Assembly: GCA_016932075.1 (NCBI GenBank)
Contig: JAFGDP010000081.1
Span: forward strand, 1 to 35,603
Direction: 5' to 3'
DNA from: Chitinispirillaceae bacterium
Lineage (GTDB): Bacteria > Fibrobacterota > Chitinivibrionia > Chitinivibrionales > Chitinispirillaceae
Length of the DNA: 35,603 nt
The notes under the pieces are model-generated. The model was given only the letters and a program-made list of their open reading frames with translations. It made no database searches and was not told where the DNA came from. The position numbers were made by a program, and so were the translations under genes. Of this stretch, positions 24,344 through 32,236 are shown in pieces (position 1 is the first letter of the stretch; every line of letters starts with the position of its first letter).

Positions 24344-25594
24344 ATGAAAATAAAAAAATACGTCGCAAAAAGCATGCGGGAAGCGCTGATCGAAATTCGA
24401 AAAGAGCTTGGCGACAGCGCGATTATTCTTAAAACAAGAAAAATGCCGGGGAGGGGATTTCCCTTTTCCGGGCCGGATATCGAGGTAACCGCCGCAATCG
24501 ATGATGATGCGGTGCCGCAACCGGCATTTCCCCGGATTGCGGTGCGCGATGCGCAGCCGGTGAGCAGTATGACTGCGGGGGTGTATAACAGGCCAAGGCA
24601 ATCCTGTATTGTCGACTCGGCACAACCGGTTACGATCAAGCCGTGGCAGCCTCCGGTCATTGATAAACCCCCTATCAAGGACGAACTGCCGGTAAAAATG
24701 ATCCTCAAAGAGGGCAATGATCTGGTTGAAATTAAAGATGACATCAAAGACCTGGCCACGCTGGTGAAGTCCGTGATCGCAACAGGGGGGGCGCGGAAGG
24801 AAGGGCGGTTTGTCGGCGGCTGGGGAGTGTTGTATAAACGGCTCCTTGATGCCGAGGTCAAACCGGCTATTGCAGAGCGGCTTATCGGCAGCATGAAAAA
24901 CGATGAAGCGGCGATCACCAACGGAAAGGCTGAAGAAAAACTGATCGCTCTTCTCAAGGGGCATTTTCCAGCAACGGGGCCCATCAAGTGCAACAAACGA
25001 GGTCCCCGGATGGTAGCGCTGGTCGGGCCCACGGGTTCAGGTAAAACCACTACCATTGCCAAGCTTGTGGCCCACTGTTGTCTCGGCAAAAAAAGGAAGG
25101 TGTCCATTATTACTGCGGACACGTATCGCATTGCAGCCATCGACCAGATACGGGCGTTCGCAGACATCGTAAAGGTGCCGCTGCATGTGGTGTTTTCAAT
25201 GGGGGAGCTGCGGCCTGCGCTTGCCGCATGCCTCAACGATGACCTCGTGTTCATTGATACCGCAGGCAGGAGCCGTGCAGAACAGAACCATATGAAAGAG
25301 CTTGAGAACCTGTTACGGATTATACGTCCCGATGAGGTGCACTGCGTGGTAAGTGCCACAACCAAGGACTCAGACCTTTTTGCCACCGTGGAGCAGTATC
25401 GTGCCGTCGGCGCAGACCGGCTCCTGTTCACCAAACTCGACGAAACCGTGCACATCGGAAATATTTTCAACGCCACGAGCGAGATCGGCATCCCGGTATC
25501 GTTTTTCACCACGGGTCAGAGCGTACCGGAGGACATTGAACTGGCGCAACCAGGACGCTTTGTGCAGCGCCTCTGGCAGGAGACAGCCGTATGA
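24344..25594 (+). CDS. flhF: SRP-type GTPase FlhF, flagellar placement
   Basis: 416 residues from the ATG at 24344, which has AAGGAG five bases upstream; an in-frame GTG two codons earlier lies inside that ribosome site and is rejected. The N-terminal B domain (KKYVAKSMREALIEIRKELG, SAIILKTRK) is followed by a variable linker and the NG GTPase: G1 GPTGSGKT (228-235), ITADTYRIAAIDQIR, G3 FIDTAGRSRAEQ, and G4 TKLDE. FlhF sets the place, often the pole, and number of flagella and recruits early basal-body parts. Its ATGA junction overlaps flhG by four bases, so the two are made together. The pair flhF-flhG suggests polar or otherwise fixed flagella. Confidence 0.96.
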   Translation: MKIKKYVAKSMREALIEIRKELGDSAIILKTRKMPGRGFPFSGPDIEVTAAIDDDAVPQPAFPRIAVRDAQPVSSMTAGVYNRPRQSCIVDSAQPVTIKPWQPPVIDKPPIKDELPVKMILKEGNDLVEIKDDIKDLATLVKSVIATGGARKEGRFVGGWGVLYKRLLDAEVKPAIAERLIGSMKNDEAAITNGKAEEKLIALLKGHFPATGPIKCNKRGPRMVALVGPTGSGKTTTIAKLVAHCCLGKKRKVSIITADTYRIAAIDQIRAFADIVKVPLHVVFSMGELRPALAACLNDDLVFIDTAGRSRAEQNHMKELENLLRIIRPDEVHCVVSATTKDSDLFATVEQYRAVGADRLLFTKLDETVHIGNIFNATSEIGIPVSFFTTGQSVPEDIELAQPGRFVQRLWQETAV

Positions 25595-26484
25595 GCGACC
25601 AGGCGTCCACGCTGCGGGAACTCGCCCATACGGGCAGGTTTCAGTCTGAGGACGTCATACGGTCCGAACCGCGGGCGCATCGATTCCGCCAGCGGTGCAT
25701 GAGCATTGCGGTCACCAGCGGCAAGGGTGGCGTCGGAAAAACAAATATTGCGCTTTCACTTGCCGTTGCCCTTTCACGCATGAAAAAAAAAGTGCTCTTA
25801 TTTGATGCGGATTTCGGACTTGCCAATCTGCACCTGCTGCTCGGAGTCGCGCCTGCCCATTCTCTTCTTCACGTAGTGCGGGGTGAGCGCGCTATCGAGC
25901 AGGTGCTATGGGACGGTCCCATGGGAATAGACATCATACCAGGCGCATCGGGCATAGAGGCGATGGCAAACATGGACGCGGCCTCCCAGGAGCGTCTCAG
26001 CAGCGCGCTGGAAAGAATGGAACAAAGCTATGATTTCATGATCATCGATACTGCAGCGGGTATCGGTGGAGCAGTAATCCGGTTTGCATCACTCTCGGAC
26101 CTGCCCCTCCTGGTGCTCACCCCTGAGCCGACATCGCTTGCAGACGGGTATGCCACCATTAAAATCCTTTTTGAAAAGGGCATGGGAAGGATCGGGGCCC
26201 TTGTAAATATGGCGGCTTCAGACCGGGAGGGCATTGAAACATTTGACAGGCTGAATACACTCGTGGTAAAATTTCTTAAAAAGCGGGTTGTTCCATACGG
26301 CATTCTGCCCTATGAGAGCGACGTACCCAAAAGCGTAAAACGGCAGCAGGTACTGGTGCTCGATAAGCCGGGCAGCAGGTTTTCCGAAAAGATTCAAACG
26401 GTTGCATGGAAGGTGTCCGGAATGTCGTCAGTGTCGAAGGAGAGTTTTTTTTGCAGATTTTGGCAATATATACGCCGATCATGA
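25591..26484 (+). CDS. flhG: MinD-like ATPase FlhG (FleN/YlxH), flagellar number control
   Basis: 297 residues. Residues 3-9 read DQASTLR, matching the DQAxxLR motif known in YlxH/FlhG to activate the GTPase of FlhF. The ATPase core has SGKGGVGKTN (43-52, deviant Walker A with the signature Lys), LFDADFGLANLHLLLG, IIDTAAGIGG and TPEPTSLADGYATIK. FlhG dimerises on the membrane in its ATP form, limits the number of flagella and helps FliM/FliN load. Its start overlaps the flhF stop. No membrane-targeting amphipathic helix is obvious at the C-terminus, though the last residues (FFCRFWQYIRRS) are basic and aromatic and could serve that role. Confidence 0.94.
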   Translation: MSDQASTLRELAHTGRFQSEDVIRSEPRAHRFRQRCMSIAVTSGKGGVGKTNIALSLAVALSRMKKKVLLFDADFGLANLHLLLGVAPAHSLLHVVRGERAIEQVLWDGPMGIDIIPGASGIEAMANMDAASQERLSSALERMEQSYDFMIIDTAAGIGGAVIRFASLSDLPLLVLTPEPTSLADGYATIKILFEKGMGRIGALVNMAASDREGIETFDRLNTLVVKFLKKRVVPYGILPYESDVPKSVKRQQVLVLDKPGSRFSEKIQTVAWKVSGMSSVSKESFFCRFWQYIRRS

Positions 26485-26548
26485 ACCGGGCATACCGGGC
26501 GTGTTTCTTATACGCTCGCTGCGGAAAAGGCTATAAAAGGCTAGAGCA

Positions 26549-26911
26549 ATGATGGTCCGTTTAATACGTAAAATCGCATCGCTCATAGGCATATCGACCT
26601 TTTTCCTGTTATTCTTTTTGAGTCTGGCAGTCAGCCAGGAGTTCACGCTTCAATCGCTGGCCGTATCGCTGGGCCGGGCCGTTATCGGAGGGTCATTATT
26701 CTGGGTGATAGGCATTGTCATTGCGGATATTCTGCTCAAGGGAGTGGTGACGGATATTGATCAGGATAAAAAAATACTCATGGAAGGGGGATTGCTGCAA
26801 CGGGTGCAGACCATACAATCGGACCTGGTACCAGGGGGAGCTGACCTGCCGTTTTCCGAGGTGGCGGTATTTAAAAAAACCAAGGAACGGAAACAAGGGA
26901 AACAGTCCTAG
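26549..26911 (+). CDS. Small two-TM protein in the flagellar operon, unknown function
   Basis: 120 residues. Two hydrophobic segments (~10-29 and ~43-64) are followed by a cytoplasmic tail (VVTDIDQDKKILMEGGL, DLPFSEVAVFKKTKERKQGK in parts). The tail has a Lys-rich end. AAAGG lies upstream of two consecutive ATG codons at 26549 and 26552. It sits between flhG and fliA, where many lineages keep an uncharacterised membrane gene, so a role in flagella or in fliA control is likely, but I recognise no named family. Confidence 0.7.
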   Translation: MMVRLIRKIASLIGISTFFLLFFLSLAVSQEFTLQSLAVSLGRAVIGGSLFWVIGIVIADILLKGVVTDIDQDKKILMEGGLLQRVQTIQSDLVPGGADLPFSEVAVFKKTKERKQGKQS

Positions 26912-26929
26912 GGCACCTGAACGACGGCA

Positions 26930-27703
26930 ATGTACAATATGTCAAGTATCGACAAGCTCTGGAAAGAATACAAGGAAACCGGCTCCAAGGTTGCAAAAGA
27001 CAAGCTGCTCGTCGAATATGCGCCGCTCGTGAAATATATTGCAAGCCGGCTCGCAATAAATCTTCCCGCATCGGTTGACCGCAAGGACCTTTCAAGCGCC
27101 GGTATCCTGGGCCTTATAAAGGCGGTAGAGACCTTTGAGCCGGAACGAGGCTTTAAATTCGAGACCTATGCCGCACATAAAATCAGAGGGGCCATTCTCG
27201 ACGATCTGCGGGCGCTCGACTGGATCCCGCGATCGGTCAGGCAGAAGGCGCGTGAGCTGCAGCGGACATTCGCCAAGCTGGAAAACGATCTTGGCAGGCT
27301 TCCCTACGACGACGAGGTGTGCGAAGAGCTCGGCATATCGATGAAGGAATACGAGGAAATTCTTTCTGACGTGGCGCCGGCAACGATCATTTCCTTGGAA
27401 GAAGGACTTCCTGACAGGGGTACGGACGCAAAAGAGCTTCGGGTCATCGATACCATTGAAGATCCGGGCGCGAGCAATCCTCTCAAGGAACTGGGATTCA
27501 CCGAGGTGAAGACGATTCTCAAGGAAGCCATCAGCAACCTGCCCGAAAAGGAGAAACTGGTCGTTGCGCTGTACCATTACGAGGAATTGACCTTAAAGGA
27601 AATCGGGGTTGTTATGGATATCACTGAATCGCGCGTCAGCCAGATTCATTCAAAGGCGATACTCAAGCTCAGGTCGAAACTGCTGCAGCGCATCAATGCC
27701 TGA
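26930..27703 (+). CDS. fliA: Flagellar sigma factor FliA (sigma-28/WhiG family)
   Basis: 257 residues, the usual size. Region 2: LVEYAPLVKYIASRLAINLP, DLSSAGILGLIKAVETFEP, FKFETYAAHKIRGAILDDLR and DWIPRSVRQKAR (each partial). Region 3 has FAKLENDLGRLPYDDEVCEELGIS and region 4 has LPEKEKLVVALYHYEELTLKEIG with the VMDITESRVSQIHSKAILKLR helix-turn-helix. No region 1, as for this group. It directs RNA polymerase to late flagellar and chemotaxis promoters. No strong ribosome site precedes the ATG at 26930; a second ATG at 26939 is possible. Being in the sigma-54-driven operon puts FliA in the middle of a cascade. I see no clear sigma-28 promoter or flgM in the window. Confidence 0.97.
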   Translation: MYNMSSIDKLWKEYKETGSKVAKDKLLVEYAPLVKYIASRLAINLPASVDRKDLSSAGILGLIKAVETFEPERGFKFETYAAHKIRGAILDDLRALDWIPRSVRQKARELQRTFAKLENDLGRLPYDDEVCEELGISMKEYEEILSDVAPATIISLEEGLPDRGTDAKELRVIDTIEDPGASNPLKELGFTEVKTILKEAISNLPEKEKLVVALYHYEELTLKEIGVVMDITESRVSQIHSKAILKLRSKLLQRINA

Positions 27704-27726
27704 CGCGTCGGCTGGCCGGGGAACGT

Positions 27727-28032
27727 ATGAGCGAAGTCAATGTTCGCATATCAATGGCTAACCTGACCCAGATGGACCGGCATCAGTCAGAGGTGCACCG
27801 GAGTCCTATCGTGCACCAGGAGCAGAACCTCGAAGCGCATCGTAACGAGGCTGCCCGTCGCCTTATGGCGCCAGTAGAACCAGAGAAAACCGACGGGAAA
27901 ACCGTTGATCCTGATGCGCGTCGCGAGGAAGAGGAGCGGAAACGGAAAAAGAAACAGCGCAGGAAAAATCAGACGGATGATACAAAAACGGTCATTAAGG
28001 ACAGGGGAATCGTAATAGACTATCGTGCGTAA
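27727..28032 (+). CDS. Small highly charged protein downstream of fliA
   Basis: 101 residues with GGGGAA before the ATG. The first half is His/Gln/Glu-rich and probably coiled (NLTQMDRHQSEVHRS, NLEAHRNEAARRLM); the second half holds a run of Arg/Glu/Lys (RREEEERKRKKKQRRKN) and ends in KDRGIVIDYRA. No membrane helix or Cys. Small proteins of similar composition follow fliA in several deltaproteobacteria, from memory only. Start 24 bases after the fliA stop, so it belongs to the same operon. Function unknown. Confidence 0.6.
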   Translation: MSEVNVRISMANLTQMDRHQSEVHRSPIVHQEQNLEAHRNEAARRLMAPVEPEKTDGKTVDPDARREEEERKRKKKQRRKNQTDDTKTVIKDRGIVIDYRA

Positions 28033-28066
28033 GCAGCACAGTCACTAGTTCCACGGTACGCACCCC

Positions 28067-29050
28067 ATGGGTGCCGGACCGGTAGCACACGAGGAAACAC
28101 GCGAGCCGATGGCCCAGCAAAAACAAGTGATCAAACAGGACCGGGCCGATTCAAAACGGATCAGGAAGATCGCGGAAAGCGTCATCGGCCTGCCGACGCT
28201 TCCCACGGTCGTGTCTAAGATGATCGATCTTGTCGATTCACCGCGGACCTCGGCCGCGTCGTTGGCGCGGCTTATCTCATCAGACCAGGCGTTGACCGCA
28301 AAAGTGCTCAAACTCGCCAATTCCGCCTATTACGGCTTCCCGCGCGAAATTTCAACGGTAAATATGGCGATCGTGGTGCTTGGTTTCAACGCGGTGAAAG
28401 AGATGGGGCTTTCCATATCGGTATTCGACGTGTTCAAAAAGACCGCCAGCTCCGAGCTGTTCGATGTGGCCCGTTTCTGGGAACACTCGGTGGGATGCGG
28501 CGTCGCTTCACGCATGATCACCCGCAGCCGCCGGCCCGCATTCACCGGCGAAGCGTTTGTGGCAGGCCTTCTGCATGATGTCGGGAAGGTCATATTGAAG
28601 CAGTATTTTGACGCGGAATTCGCCCGCATCATACAGCTGCAAGAGGAGCGGTCACTGTCTCTTGAGCAGGCGGAAAGGGAAGTGATCGAAACGACCCATG
28701 CAGAGGTGGGATCGTGGCTTGCTGAAAAGTGGAACCTGCCGGAATTCATCTGCGAAACCATACGCCATCATCATGATCCCTGGGAGGCGAAGATCGAGAG
28801 AGAGTATATCGCCTGCGTCACACTGAGCGACTACCTGTGTCATGCGACAAAGATCGGACAATCGGGCCGCCGGGAACCACCGCAGCTCGATGAGCGAATG
28901 TGGAATATTTTCCGCGAGGCCGGAATCGCGACCGACGAAACGTTCCTGCCGGACCTGCAGAATGAATTCCTGCTCGAATTCGACAAATCGGAGACATTTC
29001 TCAGCCTTATCAATGAGCGGCCGCGGGGACGCAAGGAAGAGGCAGTATAA
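28067..29050 (+). CDS. HDOD domain signalling protein
   Basis: 327 residues from the ATG at 28067; an alternative ATG at 28109 removes 14 polar residues. The HDOD fold is clear: GLPTLPTVVSKMIDLVDSP (in part), LARLISSDQALTAKVLKLANSAYYGF, TVNMAIVVLGFNAVKEM, FWEHSVGCGVAS, LLHDVGKVIL, THAEVGSWLAEKWNLP and RHHHDPW. The His, HD and HH positions used for metal binding in HD enzymes are kept, but HDOD proteins usually act as non-enzymatic signalling parts in motility and c-di-GMP pathways. The last gene of the flagellar row, 34 bases after the charged protein gene and probably in the same transcript. Soluble, cytoplasmic. Confidence 0.88.
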   Translation: MGAGPVAHEETREPMAQQKQVIKQDRADSKRIRKIAESVIGLPTLPTVVSKMIDLVDSPRTSAASLARLISSDQALTAKVLKLANSAYYGFPREISTVNMAIVVLGFNAVKEMGLSISVFDVFKKTASSELFDVARFWEHSVGCGVASRMITRSRRPAFTGEAFVAGLLHDVGKVILKQYFDAEFARIIQLQEERSLSLEQAEREVIETTHAEVGSWLAEKWNLPEFICETIRHHHDPWEAKIEREYIACVTLSDYLCHATKIGQSGRREPPQLDERMWNIFREAGIATDETFLPDLQNEFLLEFDKSETFLSLINERPRGRKEEAV

Positions 29051-29100
29051 GCATATCCGCTTTATTTTTGGTCTGATCGAGATGTAAATTACCACCATCC

Positions 29101-29682
29101 ATGCGCATCGCTGTCAATTGCATCGCCGTCGCAAGTTTACCTTTCCTCTGCCAGGCACAGAACGAATCTGTCGATTTACTGCGGTTCCCGACCGGTTTGA
29201 CCCCGGTGTATGCTACGACTTCCGAAGGACACCTGCCGATCGCCTATGTCGAGCCCGCAGACACCTGCCGTGTTGACAGTACCGTTGCACAAGGTGATTC
29301 CATTATCTGGGTGCACATATCCAGCGGATCGAAGCGCGGATGGATTCGTTCCAGCGCTTTGCAGCGTGCATCAGAGGCCGGTGAGGGGAGCACATCAAGA
29401 CGTTCGTTTCACGCCAAGGATCCTGATGCCAAACGGCGATACCGCGTTCTTGAAAAGAGCCCAGAGTGGCCTCGACGAATCATCAGAGCGGTCCGGGACG
29501 GCACGATCTGCCTGGATATGAACGAGGCGCAGCTCGTTGCCGCGTGGGGCGCTCCATTCCAGAAGAGCTCGGCATTTATTCTGGGAGCGGGCTCGCAGCA
29601 GTTATGGCATTATAAGGATTCAAAAGGCCGGATACAGGTCGTTGTTCTCTCAAAGGGCCGTGTCGTTGGATGGTCGCAATGA
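29101..29682 (+). CDS. Secreted SH3-like protein with SmpA/OmlA-like end
   Basis: 193 residues. Short signal peptide (AVNCIAVASLPFLCQAQ). Residues ~45-90 resemble a bacterial SH3 domain (DSIIWVHISSGSKRGWIRSSAL), and the end (GTICLDMNEAQLVAAWGAPFQ, WHYKDSKGRIQVVVLSKGRVVGW, in parts) resembles the SmpA/OmlA type fold, in which 'GMSKEQVLAAWGKP' is common. Such proteins work in the periplasm or on the cell wall. Weak ribosome site. It follows HDOD by 50 bases and may be in the same transcript, though its secreted nature suggests a separate role. Confidence 0.6.
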   Translation: MRIAVNCIAVASLPFLCQAQNESVDLLRFPTGLTPVYATTSEGHLPIAYVEPADTCRVDSTVAQGDSIIWVHISSGSKRGWIRSSALQRASEAGEGSTSRRSFHAKDPDAKRRYRVLEKSPEWPRRIIRAVRDGTICLDMNEAQLVAAWGAPFQKSSAFILGAGSQQLWHYKDSKGRIQVVVLSKGRVVGWSQ

Positions 29683-29716
29683 TCCGATGTTACGGATGAA
29701 CAGAAATGGATCTCAC

Positions 29717-31039
29717 ATGAAAGAGTTATACTGGACGTGCGCTACTCGTGCAAAGGGGCATCCATTTCTGTTCTTTCGCTTGCTATGCGGCATCATCGTC
29801 TATTTGTCCGCCGGTGTGCAGGGGGAACCGATAGTAATCAATGGATCGCTGATCCCTGAGCTCGTCGGAACCCCGTTGTGCGATGTGCGGGTCATAAACA
29901 GCATGGGTATGCCGATACCTTTTCAAATTGACGAGATCACCCAAGACGGCGAGTATGTCTGTCCGGAAGGTGAAAAACCAAACACGGACAAGGCGGACGG
30001 TACGCTTCACAAACAGGATGAAATCGTCTTTCTGTGGAAGGACGCGCATGCGCAGGATACACTGTCCGGATATGCAGACAGCGATTCAGGCGCCACCGCC
30101 CCGGTGCGCGTCACGGTCACGAAACAGAATGAAAAGCGGTACGTCTGGATATGCAATGACCGCACGAAACCGCTGTCGGCGAACGCCTATATAACCTATG
30201 ACCATGAACGCCAGCTCCTGGGCACGCCGTATTATTTCGCCCAGTTTGCGCGGGACCGGTTCCATTTCATCAGGGCGGGCATCATGGATTTTGAGAAAAA
30301 ATCCTTTTTCGGTCTCACCAACGAATTGCGTGTCGTCATCATGCTCAAGGCGCTGTGGGGACTGTTGCCGATAACCTATACCGAAGAGAGCATCGTATGC
30401 CGCGTCAAGCGGTATAAGCAGGGTCCGATCCGGCTGATCAGGAGAGGGGATTTTCACCTCAAGGTCGGCCTCGGCATCAAGGGCAGCAGGGCCGTGGTTT
30501 ACCAGATGTGCTATCCGCAGATCGTGAAGGTGCCGGTCCGTGTCCATCTGCCGGTGCGGTTCCGCTTCTTTTTCAAGGAAGCGTTTATTGAAATGACGCC
30601 GGTCTTGAGCAGGGAAGCGGGGGCGTTCCGGTTCATGATCCCGTCAATTGACTTTACCGAAACAATGTCGGCACACGGCGTCGACACCCTTATCCCGGCG
30701 TTTCCCGACAAGGGATACCTGGTGAGTGACGGCAGCAAAGGATACGGCTGGATCACCAGAATGAGCATCGATTCGTCGTTTTTGCCGGGAAGCGGCTATG
30801 TTCTGAGAAGGCCGTCAACACGACAGGGACTTGCAGAGTGCGGATTCAGGCTTTCGGTGCGCGACCTGCCCCGCGGGTATTATGATATTGTAAATTGGGT
30901 GTTCTTTTCCCGTGAGCGGCTCGAAGGGCATGCGCAGGAGCTGCTGTCGGTTCTCGCGCCGTCGACAATTTCATCAGGCACCGTCTCCACGAAGAATCTG
31001 CTGGCCACCTCCCCCTCTTCACAGCGCGCCGGGAAATAG
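29717..31039 (+). CDS. Secreted protein of unknown function
   Basis: 440 residues from the ATG at 29717, which begins a signal peptide (PFLFFRLLCGIIVYLSAGVQG); ATGs at 29687 and 29696 and a much longer TTG frame overlapping the previous gene are less likely. The mature protein opens with a beta-rich domain (DVRVINSMGMPIPFQIDEITQDGEYV in part, then KQDEIVFLWKDA). Secreted proteins with the same PFQIDEV...GEYV...DELVFM pattern occur in deltaproteobacteria, from memory and not checked. Later parts are beta-strands with many Phe/Arg (LPVRFRFFFKEAFIEMTPVLS), and the end is Ser/Thr-rich. Function unknown; starts 34 bases after the preceding gene. Confidence 0.6.
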   Translation: MKELYWTCATRAKGHPFLFFRLLCGIIVYLSAGVQGEPIVINGSLIPELVGTPLCDVRVINSMGMPIPFQIDEITQDGEYVCPEGEKPNTDKADGTLHKQDEIVFLWKDAHAQDTLSGYADSDSGATAPVRVTVTKQNEKRYVWICNDRTKPLSANAYITYDHERQLLGTPYYFAQFARDRFHFIRAGIMDFEKKSFFGLTNELRVVIMLKALWGLLPITYTEESIVCRVKRYKQGPIRLIRRGDFHLKVGLGIKGSRAVVYQMCYPQIVKVPVRVHLPVRFRFFFKEAFIEMTPVLSREAGAFRFMIPSIDFTETMSAHGVDTLIPAFPDKGYLVSDGSKGYGWITRMSIDSSFLPGSGYVLRRPSTRQGLAECGFRLSVRDLPRGYYDIVNWVFFSRERLEGHAQELLSVLAPSTISSGTVSTKNLLATSPSSQRAGK

Positions 31040-31083
31040 TACAATAGGTGACACGACAATTTCCACTGGTTTCGATCATCGGC

Positions 31084-31116
31084 GTGAACGGACGGTTGAC
31101 CGGTCCTTCCGTTCAC
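31084..31116. repeat. Nine-base inverted repeat between genes
   Basis: GTGAACGGA (31084-31092) and TCCGTTCAC (31108-31116) are perfect complements around a 15-base loop that itself contains GGTTGACC. No U-tract follows, so it is not a simple terminator. It lies 45 bases after the secreted-protein gene and about 100 before the TPR gene. Confidence 0.5.
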
Positions 31117-31213
31117 CGTATGATCAAATGAGAACCATACTGAGACGCGTGATCGCACCGTTACCGTATTCCTGCGGGGCATCGACACGCAGCGATAGGA
31201 TTGATTTCGTTCT

Positions 31214-32236
31214 ATGCGGCAAAACAGTAGAAAGAAAAAAACGTCTGCGCTGTCCGCCAACACCATCACGGGACAACCGGAAGCAATGGAAGGACCGATC
31301 AGCGAAGCGGCGCTGAAAAAAGCGGCCCTCGGGCAATTGTGCGATCTGGTCGTGCAGTGCCGGTGCGCGTATTCCGATTGTGCCGAGCTGATCGAGAACA
31401 GGGCCTACGAGGAATGGAAGCGGGGCCGCTTCGAAAAGGCCGTTGATGCCCTGGCAAGGATCGCATCATTTTTTGAAAACCTCGAGAACAAGAGCGAGGA
31501 AAACGTCCTGGACCTTGCCGATATATACCTGCTTATCGGACAGATGTACCAGTTCGCAGAGTGGCACCCGGAATGCATCGAATGGTTTTCAAAATCGGTA
31601 TTTGCCAATGACGGCAACTCACTGCCGTACCATCTGATGGCAGTGTCGTATATGAAAACAGGCAACACGTTCAATGCCATCCGGTGTTTCGAACAGGAGC
31701 TTGCCATAGACGAAGGAAATTACTTTACCTATCTGTCGCTTGCCGACCTCTACTGCAAGGACGGAAAGCTGGAAAAAGCCGAGGAGTGCCTGAAGCGGCT
31801 GCTTACCCGGGACCCGGAGAATATTCAGGCGCTGCATCAGCTCATCCGCCACTATGAGTTGCATAATCCATCGATCGATGTGGGTCTGCTCCGGAAACGG
31901 CTTCTCGGGATCGACCAGAAGCACACCTGGACCTCGGCGGTCATACGCTCGTACCACCTCTCCGCCGAGCACCGCGAGGCCGAAGCTATCGCTTTTCTCA
32001 GCGCCTGGCAGCTGCATACCAACGGCCATTCCTCTCCGGTGGTGCATCTTGCAAAGGCCGCGCTGTGCAATCAACTCGGCCGCGAGCAGGAAGTAAAAAA
32101 CGAGTTGTTTTCCTTCAGGGACGTCTGCAATTCTCGTGAAAAGATCATGCGCGGCCATGTCGAGGAGTTTGTCGGGCTGTTCGGCCACGAGAGCGCCGCG
32201 TTGCTCAAAAATAATCTGTCATCCATCATTTCGTGA
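31214..32236 (+). CDS. Cytoplasmic TPR-repeat protein
   Basis: 340 residues, no signal peptide and a basic N-terminus (MRQNSRKKK). Consecutive TPR units run from ~70 to ~230: YEEWKRGRFEKAVDALARI, DLADIYLLIGQMYQFAEWHPECIEW, YHLMAVSYMKTGNTFNAIRCFEQEL, YLSLADLYCKDGKLEKAEECLKRLL (each in part). Further helices follow to the end. It has six or more Cys scattered through the repeats. TPR proteins are scaffolds; no partner can be named. Its 3' end overlaps the recD end by 18 bases on the opposite strand. An ATG at 31286 is an alternative start. Confidence 0.75.
   Translation: MRQNSRKKKTSALSANTITGQPEAMEGPISEAALKKAALGQLCDLVVQCRCAYSDCAELIENRAYEEWKRGRFEKAVDALARIASFFENLENKSEENVLDLADIYLLIGQMYQFAEWHPECIEWFSKSVFANDGNSLPYHLMAVSYMKTGNTFNAIRCFEQELAIDEGNYFTYLSLADLYCKDGKLEKAEECLKRLLTRDPENIQALHQLIRHYELHNPSIDVGLLRKRLLGIDQKHTWTSAVIRSYHLSAEHREAEAIAFLSAWQLHTNGHSSPVVHLAKAALCNQLGREQEVKNELFSFRDVCNSREKIMRGHVEEFVGLFGHESAALLKNNLSSIIS

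Noticed and set aside
24181..25512. 443-residue open frame on the minus strand
   Set aside because: It lies opposite flhF, which has unmistakable GTPase motifs and a good ribosome site; the minus-strand protein is Ser/Arg-rich shadow sequence.
29537..29716. 60-codon upstream extension of the secreted-protein gene from a TTG
   Set aside because: It overlaps the previous gene in another frame and would bury the signal peptide inside the protein.
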